From NCBI RefSeq assembly GCF_000003605.2, contig NW_003156240.1, forward strand, positions 214,228-225,114: a stretch of DNA of 10,887 nucleotides. Direction: 5' to 3'. Numbering within the stretch: the stretch's first letter is position 1; every line of letters starts with the position of its first letter. The notes under the pieces are model-generated. The model saw only the letters and a program-made list of their open reading frames with translations. It was not told where the DNA came from and searched no databases. Below are positions 1 through 8,230 of the stretch, piece by piece. The stretch is from Saccoglossus kowalevskii (lineage: Eukaryota > Hemichordata > Enteropneusta > Harrimaniidae). The position numbers and the translations under genes were made by a program.

Positions 1-755
1 TAATCGGCTTGGCAGTAATCTTCCGTCACGAATATGTTACCACGGAGACACGTTTTCGCCTTTTTGAACACTTCCAAACGCTGAGGCCTACGCAAAAACT
101 TGACAATAATATGGCGAGCAGGTCTATTCGGATCCGCATTGGTAGTTGCCCGTTTAACTGTGGGGACTCTGTGAGCGTTTTCCAGCATATCTTTAGCATT
201 TTCAAAACCACACTGATCACATAATATGTTGGCAATAGTTTGTAAACAGTTTTCGTTTTCAGCTTCTTTCACCCCTCCGAAACGTAAATTAAAACTCCTT
301 GAATATCTTTGTTGCCGTATACCATCTTTTCTAATCTCTTTATTTTCGGTTTTAAGGTGACAAATTTCTTCTTCCATCCTTCTAACTTTCTCCTCCAATG
401 CTATTTTATCCTTGTTTAACTGCACAACACTGTCGTGCAGAAATTCCACAGACTTTTCAACTTCGGACTGCTGTTTTTCAATCGTATCCACCCTGCTTGT
501 AACACTAATCTGCTTATGTACGCCTTCTTCTATTTTTTTTTCTAAACGTTCAAACGCATTTCTCACAAATGTTTGAAAATCTTCATTATTTCCGACCTCA
601 GTATCGTTGCTAGAAGCAGTAGTACTCACGCTGGCTTTGTCTTCACCGGCAACAGGTGGGGATGACCCACGTGGCACATTTACAGGACTGGTAATGAATG
701 GCGTCAACGAACGTGCACCACTCAAATTTCGCAAATTTTTCCTTCTGCCTGGCAT
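1..755 (-). CDS. LINE ORF1 protein, L1-type, 5' part (runs off left edge)
   Basis: The minus-strand frame starting at the ATG at 755 stays open for 251 codons to the window edge. An in-frame stop lies at 800-798 upstream, and this is the first Met after it. Residues 1-55 are Ser/Pro/Thr-rich. Residues about 60-148 are charged and heptad-like (for example RLEKKIEE, LEEKVRRMEEEI), consistent with a coiled coil. Residues about 151-162 (RSFNLRFGGVKE) resemble the first RRM strand of LINE ORF1 proteins. Residues 194-220 carry AHRVP, then RPARHIIVKF, followed by a basic helix and IFVTEDY, the usual order in L1/Tx1-type ORF1p. Such proteins trimerise, bind the element RNA and act as chaperones in target-primed reverse transcription. 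The family call rests on motif order alone. No stop or frameshift is seen, so the copy may be recent. The ORF2 endonuclease/RT would lie left of the window. Confidence 0.8.
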   Translation of the reverse strand, partial: MPGRRKNLRNLSGARSLTPFITSPVNVPRGSSPPVAGEDKASVSTTASSNDTEVGNNEDFQTFVRNAFERLEKKIEEGVHKQISVTSRVDTIEKQQSEVEKSVEFLHDSVVQLNKDKIALEEKVRRMEEEICHLKTENKEIRKDGIRQQRYSRSFNLRFGGVKEAENENCLQTIANILCDQCGFENAKDMLENAHRVPTVKRATTNADPNRPARHIIVKFLRRPQRLEVFKKAKTCLRGNIFVTEDYCQAD

Positions 756-1296
756 AATTCTTGCTAAAAGACAGCTTCGGGTATCTTCTGGTGTTATTCA
801 GTGTCTATTGAAATACGCATTCGCTTACTGATATCACTGTTGGTACAGGTAAATGGTTAGCCAAACACGGAGGAGCACACAAGAGCTGCTCAAGCCTTCA
901 TGGTCATGCGCACAATTATGTTATTGTCACAGTGCAAGGCCTGCTTATTGATATTGAGAGGAACACCTACTTAACTCACACTGGACAGAGGGTTCTTTCA
1001 CTGCTAAAATGGGATAGACTAGACAACAGTACTGGAAATGAATTACAAACACACCAAAATATCAAGTTAAAGCTCCTGATTTTTCAAAATAGTTAAAAGA
1101 AACAAACACACTTTAATACAATGTATGAACGCTGTTATTCCAGAGGGCACCGCTGATAGCAGGAGATCGCAGGGCAGTTCATACAAGTCTCACAGAATGA
1201 TGATTAAAGCCTGTATCACTTGTTACACAATATCGCCGCAACAATAGACAGAGTCCTCAGTGGAAATGATGCACGTTAACTGTCCTCAGTCTAGCC
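756..1296 (-). other. Probable 5' untranslated/leader region of the LINE
   Basis: This is the stretch between the ORF1 start and the TATA-like box. No protein-coding frame in it is convincing. On the minus strand it is interrupted by stops in all frames and carries several short upstream ATGs. The 9-mer GTCCTCAGT occurs twice in the same direction, at 1253-1261 and 1282-1290. The 5' boundary of the LINE is not visible because no target-site duplication can be paired without the other end of the element, so part of this stretch may be host DNA. Confidence 0.35.
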
Positions 1297-1357
1297 TATT
1301 TATAGGCATAAATGGTCCAGATTCAGGTAAACCACCTGGATTTCCACATGAGCCAAT
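1297..1357 (-). promoter_or_regulatory. CCAAT plus TATA box arrangement facing LINE ORF1
   Basis: On the minus strand TATAAATA lies at 1304-1297, within CCTATAAATAGGC. About 50 bp upstream is an inverted CCAAT element (GATTGG on minus; CCAAT at 1353-1357 on plus). E-box-like CACATG (1345-1350) and CACCTG (around 1333-1338) hexamers sit nearby. This matches the geometry of a TATA-type RNA polymerase II core promoter, with a start expected near 1270. It could belong to the LINE, to an older LTR under it, or to the host. No initiator match is strong. Function is inferred from motifs only. Confidence 0.35.
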
Positions 1358-1391
1358 CAGAATGTGATCTTGCTAGAAGCTGTCTCATGTG
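1345..1391. repeat. 8-bp inverted repeat around the CCAAT element
   Basis: CACATGAG at 1345-1352 is the exact reverse complement of CTCATGTG at 1384-1391, with a 31-bp spacer. It encloses the CCAAT motif. It may be chance or a paired binding site. Confidence 0.4.
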
Positions 1392-1679
1392 ACATGCAGG
1401 CATTCCCAAAATCAAGTCAGTAGATCGTAAACATTCTTTGTTATGTCAATCACAAGCACACCTGGTAGATTCCAATTGTCCTTCCAGAGTTGTAAACAAG
1501 TATGACCTGTTAATCTCCTTTTTGACAGTTATCACACCGTTTCTTAGCATGATTCCATTAACACTTCTATTTGCAGGATTTGGGGTATTATTTATGAAAA
1601 AAAAGATGCTGACTTTTATTTTTCGATCACTGAAACAAATAAGTATCTCCACCTATATTTTTCAGCGTTGCCTTTGTTC

Positions 1680-1713
1680 AAAAAAACAGAACAAAACAAA
1701 ACAAAACAAAACA
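1680..1713. repeat. (AAAAC)n microsatellite
   Basis: A short A-rich run of AAAAC units starts after a homopolymer of A. It could be a plain microsatellite or the tail of an old retroposed copy. No SINE body with A/B boxes was found next to it. Confidence 0.75.
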
Positions 1714-1746
1714 TTGCAATATTGCAGGAAATGCGATATATATTTT

Positions 1747-1766
1747 AGTTCAATTAAGTTCAATTA
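1747..1766. repeat. Two perfect 10-bp tandem units
   Basis: The unit AGTTCAATTA occurs twice head to tail at 1747-1756 and 1757-1766. It is a minor tandem duplication in AT-rich DNA. Confidence 0.8.
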
Positions 1767-2271
1767 ATTATATCATAACGAATTTTAATAGTTTACATGC
1801 TGAATTAATATTTGTTATTAGTAATGTCAGTATCTGCATGTATAATCTTTGAGGAAAACATGAATACAATTTTAATTTCAAGTCATCAATAATATCAAAT
1901 GCTTGCTCACTGCCATTCCTTAGCATTAGTTTTTTTTATGTCATTGCCATATTAGACTCGTCAGGTGTTATATAAATCAGTGTTACCTTATATGTGGCAC
2001 AGTGATTCTGAAAACAATGGGCATGCTTATGCGGTCTCAAGAAGTATTATCGTAGAAACATACGTTTATAATTGTCCGCATAGATTAATGTAATATTACA
2101 CTTTTCTGATGCTTTGAAAAAAACTGCGATACCATATTTATTTAGTATTATAACTTCGTATGTCTGAATCGAGCCATCGGAACAGTTCCGTTTTTAAACA
2201 GAGATGGACATGGACATGGATGGTACTGTATCGATGAACAATCACCCTAAATATTGATTGCCATGAGCTTT

Positions 2272-2349
2272 ATTACACATGCGGATCATGCAAACTATAT
2301 GCTAGTTGTATCTAGGATAATAAAGTATAACTCGGGTTAATAAGGTAAA
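2272..2349 (-). repeat. Possible relic of the gypsy 3' LTR (core of aligned block)
   Basis: Positions 2311-2349 match 6634-6672 in the same orientation, 32 of 39 positions by hand alignment. The similarity extends with gaps leftwards to ATTACA at 2272 (matching ATTACA at 6580). A weaker second block, AACTACCCTT at 2522 against AACTACCTT at 6757, follows on the right. The repeat lies just beyond the pol stop in the minus-strand reading direction. An AATAAA on the minus strand (2274-2269) could be a polyadenylation signal in an R region. A purine run, AAAAACGGG on minus (2680-2672), followed by TG could be the polypurine tract and LTR start. The LTR ends are not defined. Confidence 0.4.
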
Positions 2350-2717
2350 TTTTTAAGTATACTGTATTGAATTTTTTCATCAGGCAAGTTAATATTTCCT
2401 TTAAGAATTCAACAATAGCTATAGCAATAGCCAATAGATTATAACATAATTAAATTTTAAACTTTATGTCTGATGAAATCTGTTAAACTGATTTCAAATA
2501 TTAAAACTTGGGCAAGAGGTGAACTACCCTTCAACAACTTATATGAGACGGGAATGATTCTTACCCAAAACTGTCTCAACCAGCTTTTGTTCAGCTAATA
2601 TTTTTGCAGTCTCCTAAATATTTTGGTGTACACAATATTTGATGTGGTTTAATGGCTGGTTCTTAAGATCACCCGTTTTTGTCATAATCATATTTTGAGG
2701 TAATCATCATTTAAGCA

Positions 2718-3502
2718 TTAACAGTACTTCTTCAAATGAAAACGATTACGCTTATATATAGCACCTTGATAAGATTGCACAGTAATCTGGCAAATGACTA
2801 CTTCAAAAACCTCATATGCACTTTCCTCGTACTGAGTGGACAATGTTGTCTTGGTTTCAACAACATGTTGGCTCCTATTTCAATGTCACTTGCCGTATTT
2901 CTATTAGGCCTTCACCTCCCAGTTTTATTTCTTGATCTTTATTGTGAATTGCTCTTTTTTTCACAGTTTCTGACAGTTTTGTGTGAATGTTTCGACAAAC
3001 GATTAAGTTAGCTGAAATTACACCTGTAGGTGAGTGTGACATTGTGCGACAAACAAGTACGAATTTGTTTAGCTCGTTTTTTCAGTCTTGACCTTGAACT
3101 TCATAAATTTCACCAGTATCAAATTATGCCATTCTACTTCACCATTCGCTGTTGTTGAACGCTTATGTTTTATCTCATTCTCATTTAGGAAACCTTTGAA
3201 TTGCTGAGATCCAAATTGCGGATCATTATCAGTTTTACTTGACATAGAGAAACTATGACATGACAATCTAAACGCACAAATTATGTTGTCAGAAATCTTC
3301 AGTATACCTACTTCAAAGGAAAGACTGTAATTGTCTAATTAACGTTCACCTAAAGAAAGAGAATACATGAATAAGAAGCAATGTTTATCCATGGACTTGG
3401 CAGTAATTGTGTAGACTTAACTGGTCCCGAACAAGATGGCGGACTGACAAGTTGGCACTCGTAACATATCTTATACTATATTTCCGCATTCTTGTCTGAT
3501 TC
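2718..3502 (-). pseudogene. Integrase fragments of the gypsy relic (zinc half, core, C-terminus)
   Basis: The zinc-binding half shows CYECQ (3466-3452); the matching His pair is not evident. Core pieces run from LPSPW (3403-3389) through the DNYS frame (3335) to its stop at 3071-3069. This frame includes KTDNDPQF, with the second catalytic Asp at 3230-3228, and ANGEVE, with the likely catalytic Glu at 3134-3132. The aligned spacing suggests a few residues missing just before ANGEVE. The first catalytic Asp is not identifiable: IAS is followed by Tyr and a broken stretch. A second open frame, 3063-2878 (62 codons), contains SPTGVISANL. The tail has IEIG, MLLK and, after a frameshift, YKRNRFHLKKYC ending at the stop 2720-2718, as in GPY/F-type C-termini. 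Confidence 0.85.
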
Positions 3503-3620
3503 TAGTTATATTTCTTGTATTGGTATTGTTACTACTCTTGGCAGCAGAACTTTGGGCATCAGCATTCTGTACAAAAAATGTATTGTTATGTATTCTTCAG
3601 CCTCATAACTTCTAGACGAC

Positions 3621-3864
3621 TCTTGACAAATAGAACAAATCTGCAGTATTTAACGAGCCCGTTATAAATTCTATTGTGAGCTCATTTCCATGTAAATGAA
3701 AACCTGTCTAGCAAAACAAATTTAGATCAATGACTTATAACCGGAAGGTAATTTAAAGTTAATCTCATGAAGATACAAATGAAAACATTCATGAGCTCTA
3801 ACTAACACACTTTCTTAGTTTGCGAGTAACGACTCTAAACACTTGTAGCATAGTTTATCACTCT
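3621..3864 (-). pseudogene. RNase H fragments of the gypsy relic
   Basis: Three minus-strand pieces lie between the RT connection and the integrase. RVINYA followed, after a stop, by SRYSQTKK is at 3864-3811. HECFHLYLHE is at 3793-3764. ITGSLNTADL followed by YLSR is at 3668-3621. These are the order and spacing expected for the RNase H region of Ty3/gypsy pol, which degrades the RNA strand of the hybrid. The N-terminal RNase H segment with the first acidic residues is not recognisable around 3865-3970. Confidence 0.7.
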
Positions 3865-4282
3865 TTTTCTCTAGCTTTGTTCCTGTATTAACACTGCTCT
3901 GTGGCCGATTGCAATACTTGCAGATTGCTCTCTGCCTCTGATCGATGTATGTTAATAGCCGAGTTAAAGAATCTATCTTGACAAGAAGTTGACTAACCTA
4001 AGTAAACTTATAACATCTGTAACAGTGTTTGGTTCTCTGGCTTCAATAAATGCCTTTACATTTGCCTTGGTTGAACAGATATCTTGATTTGGATAACATT
4101 TGTCCATGAAAGTGAGATCATCCATACACACACTTATCTTTATTCAACGTTACGTCTTTTCCGTGATTTTCAGTATTTCTGCCTTATCATGTCACATGCT
4201 ATCATCAGCAATATTGTGACACCATCACAGTCAGTTGTGTGATGTGGTTGTACAACACAAGAGCTGACCTGATATTAGTCGC

Positions 4283-4465
4283 TCATAGCGGTAAAGTCAT
4301 TTGCGTGTCACACTTGTTGACTCTTTGGCCAACTTTTGACAACATTTGATGGAAGCGGCACTTCCAATCAAATTTACTGAAAACAGTAGATTGTATCAAA
4401 TTGTGCACTATCTCATTAAACTTGAATGACGTTCGCGTATTGCCGCCTGGTATTGCAGACCTCAT
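4283..4465 (-). pseudogene. Reverse transcriptase core fragment of the gypsy relic
   Basis: This 60-codon open stretch begins MRSAIPGG and contains NEIVHNLIQSTVFSKFDW followed by FHQ. It is the palm segment of Ty3/gypsy RT, with the first catalytic Asp in the FSKFD motif. The same domain continues after a frame change: YRYERLISG at about 4293-4268, then NIADD at 4215-4201, the second catalytic pair with Ala-Asp-Asp in the usual Y/F-x-D-D place. VTLNKDKC follows at 4153-4130. Missing or shifted bases between these blocks break the domain. The identification is by motif and spacing and is strong because all four blocks are in order on one strand. Confidence 0.85.
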
Positions 4466-4627
4466 GTCGATAGATAATCAGCACCTGGTTTTGGACGATC
4501 ACTGCACTGACCACGAAGACGGACTTTCAACTATCAGGTTGACATTCATATCAGCTCAGTTTTGGTCTCTTGTTAAATGGAATATGTCTTAGATTTTGAA
4601 CTACTGCTGCACAGTCGGGTCAATATG

Positions 4628-6579
4628 TATTATAGCTTGATAGCATTTAAAATTTTCCGAAATACTAAACAACAATTTTCTCTGTGTAACACACCGTGTA
4701 CGAGAAAGATATATTTTGGGGCTTGGCACAGAAAAGATACCTGTGGTTTATCGATATAGTCACCACGATCAGAAGTTGGGGAGACAGTTCCAGGCGGCAC
4801 ACACAGAAACTTCAACTTCACAGTTTTTAATGTAAAATAAACAAAGGTACACAAATCAGCATATGAATATGAATACGTTTAGGTATGATATATCTGAAAA
4901 TATTTAGAAGAAATAAAGACAACCTAACCTTAGCTAATTTAATTTTAAATTTAAATGTGCTAATCAGTTCTTCAATGAAAAAGAGAATCAGCTAATTCGT
5001 CTCTAATAAAGCCAATGTTATCAACAATAAATGAATAATAAAAATCCGTTAATAAAAAACACAGGTGCGAATAAAGAACACATGAATACATCAACATTGT
5101 CAACAGTTCAGTATCAACAGTTAGCATCAGGTCCCAGTAAACGGCAAGTTTCTGTACAAGGTTCCGGAGTTAAACAATCTAACATTGAGGGCACTGCTCA
5201 GCAAGTACGGGCGTGGCCTGGTTGTGTCCACAGATTACCCAGGTACAGCGTTGAGAGCGCTGTCCATCCACACGGGCGTGGCCTGGATGTGTTCATGGAT
5301 TACCCAGGTACAGCACTAAAAACACTGTGCAATACAGTGTTCATTCATTGAAATTCTGAACAGTCGTGATCAAACATCGTAAATCAGAAGTAGTTGTACA
5401 ATGGCACAACAATTGACTACAGATCCCAACTCACAGTGCGAGTGTTATTCAGCAGACAGTTTGAATGTACAAAAGTTGAGAGATAGAATTACTATACCGA
5501 TTAAAACCGCCATCAGGTGTCATCAGTCAGCTGTTTTTGGGATGAGTGAGAACTGATGTCACAACAGATTCACTGAAATTTCAGTTTAAGATTCAATCAC
5601 TGCTAAGGAAATCTTAAAAATACAGCTGGAAACATCGATTTTTGGTTCACCGAGTTCCACTCCTAATAAATTAGCTGAATACTAGAACTGCATGCCATCT
5701 AAATCTCGTCGCTTTTAAGCAGGAAGGCAACTGTTTCCTGCAGAGTCGTTACAAACCACTGTGAACACTCTGGGAACACTATATCTTAACTTATATCTCT
5801 ACTGAAGGGAACTACATCTTTGGACGTATTCCATAGATCAAGAAGTCCATGATGGCTAATTAATTTCTCGATTAATATTAAGCTATGCACCGATTAGCAC
5901 TAAGTGGCCATCAAGTTGTTTGCAGTAAGTGATTTCATCTTCATCACCAAGTTGGTCTCCATGGTTAACCCTATAACGACCAAGAAAGCTATAGCACTCT
6001 GTATAGAAAACTCACTTCAAACACAGTAATTCAGAATGTGATTAAGCGATGCTCAATTACAAATAACTAATAGATTATCTATGATATATCACGGTTAATC
6101 TTGGTTTATTATACTAATAACCATAGTATTGGGTTTGATCTATTTTTTTTTTACTTTTTTTTGTAGTTTGAACTGAAGTTCACACACACACTAGCCTTTA
6201 CACTTATTACATGTCACTTTCACCAGGTATGAATAATCATAAGTACCATCTGGTATTTGTACACTGACATGCACATGTACTATCTATCCCATTGCATACA
6301 CAATTACATGCTACTCTTAATCGTATTGAATCATAAACTGCTAATTATTTCAATCGGATACATCAGCAATATTACACATAAATAAAAACATATTAGTACC
6401 CTTAATTTCATAAAATTCAGGTTCTGGACTATAACTACCTAATTGTGCTACTGCCAGAAAATGTTCTATTACATCTAATGGCATATCTATTGCATATTTA
6501 TATAATTACTTTGATTCAACTTGATCTTGTGCTTAATACCTTGACATTTCAGAGATTTTCACACTGTTTTACAATTAAC
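4628..6579 (-). other. Expected gag/protease part of the gypsy relic, not recognisable
   Basis: If the flanking repeats are LTRs, this 1.95 kb should hold the primer binding site, gag and protease. Reading the minus strand I could not find a zinc knuckle, a convincing D-T/S-G protease box or a capsid-like frame. FRKILNAIKL just right of the RT flank (about 4660-4630) may be part of the protease-RT linker. A minisatellite at 5184-5336 and T-rich runs near 6142-6163 are the only clear structures. The region may be too decayed or may contain later insertions. Confidence 0.4.
5184..5336. repeat. 65-bp minisatellite, about 2.4 copies
   Basis: Two full units begin with ACGGGCGTGGCCTGG at 5207 and 5272, period 65, and share GATTACCCAGGTACAGC in the middle. 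A partial unit precedes them: TTGAGGGCACTG at about 5185 corresponds to TTGAGAGCGCTG in the first unit. The array is GC-richer than its surroundings. The second unit ends in a perfect 7-bp hairpin, AACACTG/CAGTGTT. The plus-strand frame through it (5031-5351) is not taken as a gene. Confidence 0.85.
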
Positions 6580-6672
6580 ATTACATCATGCACCAGAATC
6601 AATTAACCTATCGGCTCACTGTATATAGGTTTTTCTAGGTTAATCAAATATAATTTGTGTTAATAAGGTATA
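6580..6672 (-). repeat. Possible relic of the gypsy 5' LTR (core of aligned block)
   Basis: This is the partner of the repeat at 2272-2349, about 4.3 kb away, on the upstream side of the minus-strand pol relic and in the same orientation. TCTAGG at 6634 and GTTAATAAGGTA at about 6659-6670 are the clearest shared words. A second, shorter similarity lies at 6757-6765. A minus-strand primer binding site could not be recognised at the inner edge, so the LTR interpretation rests on position and partial identity. Confidence 0.38.
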
Positions 6673-6732
6673 ACTTTCAGACAACATCAGACTACATCAT
6701 CCAATTGGCTGAAGCAAGGCAATAAAAGACCT

Positions 6733-6770
6733 GTGTTCCGGCTTCAAAACCGGATAAACTACCTTGAGGT
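6733..6770. repeat. Two adjacent short inverted repeats
   Basis: TCCGG and CCGGA flank an 8-base loop (about 6737-6754). CTACCT and AGGTAG then flank a 2-base loop (about 6759-6772). Both could form small hairpins. They lie within the extended similarity to the other putative LTR. No known RNA is implied. Confidence 0.4.
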
Positions 6771-6799
6771 AGCGAGAAAGGAAATTTTTATTTTTTTCT

Positions 6800-8230
6800 C
6801 GATTTTTCAACAATTGGTAAAACGGTCACTTTAGATCATGATACATCATCCCACTTTTTCAAAAGATCAAATTGTCGGAAATACGCAGCTCAAATTAGTG
6901 TTTTAAACGCTAACACAAATAACTACAAGTGCCGTTTCGTGGATATTTGCATAATATGTTTCTGTTGTTGACGATTCCAATATATTCTATTTTACTAACA
7001 TCATTTTGCTAACGCAATGATGAGGAAAAGAAAGAAAGCGAAGACACCGATGACAGACAAGGCAAAGAAAATCTGCGACTCAGTGACGCGCAGTAATTTT
7101 ATGACCAACCCCGCGAGTGGTTCGAAAGAAAGGTAGAACTATCCTTTTCTACGAAGATTGTCAACAACTAAACCGGTGGCGCAACCAATACATCAGTCGA
7201 GGAATCGAGTACAGGAAATCTGTTGCTTGTCGATATCAGCCAAATCATGTTTGTACGTCCATGGCCAAATTAAGTCAGAGATCGTGAAGCCATCTAATTT
7301 TCCGTTGACACTGCCGTATTCGTTCTCTATCGGCAGTGGTTTAAATTCAGTCACACAGCTGTACGTTTTTGCTCTACAAAATCATTTTAATAAAACGAAG
7401 TTGATTGCCTGGATACATGAGTTTGATCCGTTGCACGCTTTGTTTGGAGTTCAAGGTAATGAACGTATACTTGCTAATTGCGATGACCGAACGTAACATC
7501 GATAGAGCGTAGTCAAACATAAGTGAACGTTTCAATTGAAAACTGTAATCTGAATTCTAATTTTGCGTAGCGAACTTGCTCATCGTTGTGTTATCCATAA
7601 TGAAGCCGTAACTGGGCGATACTTACCCATCATCTTTTATTTCTTTCCCCAAGTAACTAAAAAAGAAGGACATTTTTTTCTACGGCGTCTCGCTCCCGGG
7701 TATCGCTATGGTTTTATTGTCGCAGAAAATTGTTTAAACAGTCAGCATGTACAGTGGGACAGTAATGTTTCTCAGAGGATTATCCCTCGGTGTGCGTTTG
7801 CATAACAATAAAAGCCATGTCTCTCGAACGCTACAGTAGTACGAAACTGAGCCGTTTTCTTCAATTTTCATACTCGTGCTTGAAATAATTCGTTATCTGG
7901 CACGCTAATGGGCTCTCTGATAATGCAGCAAATCTGCATTGCATCCAAAACTGTTTTTCGCGTTTTGATTCAGTACGGCTCATTGGAACCACCGTCAAAT
8001 GAAGTGCGTTCGGGCTATGACATTCAAACTCGCACTTATCGTTCAAAAGATAATGACGGTGGCGAAATATTCGAAATCATTTTTTTAAGAAAATGCTTTG
8101 TCACCAAATAATAGTCTGTTAAATGTGCCACGTATGAACTGAAAAAATGAACTAAAAAACGGCGTGGAAATCGGAAAATTAGGTCTTTAGATTACCTGGG
8201 ACACATTTCAATGGACTTGATTACGGACAA
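6800..8230. other. CpG-richer segment without a defensible gene
   Basis: By eye, CpG dinucleotides are much more frequent here than in 1441-6700. Two plus-strand open frames (7158-7496 and 7563-7805) begin with TTG rather than ATG and show no domain I recognise. The minus strand is equally unremarkable. An exact octamer, ATTTGCAT, lies at 6945-6952. The stretch may hold exons, a promoter region or unmethylated intergenic DNA; the sequence alone does not decide. Confidence 0.35.
7017..7136 (+). CDS. Lysine/arginine-rich small ORF, 39 codons (doubtful)
   Basis: An ATG-ATG start at 7017 opens a 39-residue frame ending at the TAG 7134-7136. The first ten residues, MMRKRKKAKT, are strongly basic, and the product contains eight Lys and four Arg. 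I recognise no family. Just before the stop the sequence AAAG/GTAGAA (GT at 7133-7134) could be a splice donor, in which case this would be a first coding exon reading into a later one. Octamer ATTTGCAT lies about 65 bp upstream. Short basic frames also arise by chance in purine-rich DNA, so this is a candidate only. Confidence 0.18.
   Translation: MMRKRKKAKTPMTDKAKKICDSVTRSNFMTNPASGSKER

Larger units (their letters stand above)
1441..2250. other. AT-rich intergenic stretch, no gene seen
   Basis: Frames here are short. The longest open plus-strand frame (1438-1767) reads through low-complexity T-rich and (AAAAC)n DNA and shows no recognisable domain. Apart from two short simple repeats listed separately, nothing supports a gene or RNA. 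Confidence 0.5.
2718..4627 (-). pseudogene. Decayed Ty3/gypsy-type pol: RT, RNase H, integrase, GPY/F-like end
   Basis: Read on the minus strand, retrotransposon polyprotein motifs appear in canonical order but in several frames with many stops. They are: pre-RT HIDPTVQQ (4627-4604), RHIPF (4604-4551), ESPSSW (4541-4502), RT core (4465-4283), IADD catalytic box (4212-4201), the RT/RNase H connection (4116-3976), RNase H pieces (3864-3621), the CYECQ zinc-binding half (3466-3452), the integrase core, and a GPY/F-like tail ending at the stop 2720-2718. In an intact element these domains copy the RNA genome into DNA and integrate it. Both domain order and length fit a pol of about 2 kb. The copy cannot be functional: more than ten frame changes or stops separate the blocks. 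No env-like frame follows it. I identify the superfamily but not the lineage. Confidence 0.88.

Noticed and set aside
1084-1432. Possible solo LTR around the TATA box (minus strand starting TGTTTAC)
   Set aside because: No matching CA end with a target-site duplication could be found, so the idea was kept only as an alternative for the promoter.
1438-1767. 109-aa plus-strand ORF with hydrophobic segments
   Set aside because: It reads through T-rich and (AAAAC)n low-complexity DNA and ends in repeats. The hydrophobic runs follow from T-rich codons. No domain was seen and it does not begin with good context.
4921-4930. AACCTAACCT, two units of the arthropod-type telomere repeat
   Set aside because: Only two units, easily chance. 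Not used to assign the organism to arthropods.
5098-5128. VDT-containing minus-strand string at the expected position of a gypsy protease
   Set aside because: The Gly after D-T is not present and flanking residues do not fit well. One weak tripeptide is not evidence for a protease.
5031-5351. 106-aa plus-strand ORF
   Set aside because: Its C-terminal half is the translation of the 65-bp minisatellite and the first half is Asn/Gln/Thr-rich without a domain. It is antisense to the expected gypsy gag/protease interval.
6763-6772. TGAGGTAG, the let-7 seed word
   Set aside because: The match stops after eight bases, the hairpin arms are only 6 bp, and no precursor-like stem surrounds it.
7118-7130. 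GGTTCGAA resembling a tRNA B-box
   Set aside because: No A-box at the right distance and no cloverleaf could be drawn. No tRNA or SINE head was found anywhere in the window.
7158-7496. 112-aa plus-strand open frame
   Set aside because: It begins with TTG, has no recognised motif, and the KPVAQP string alone is not enough to link it to a retroelement. Kept only as unexplained sequence.
7563-7805. 80-aa plus-strand open frame
   Set aside because: TTG start, no motif, no splice context that would support an exon.
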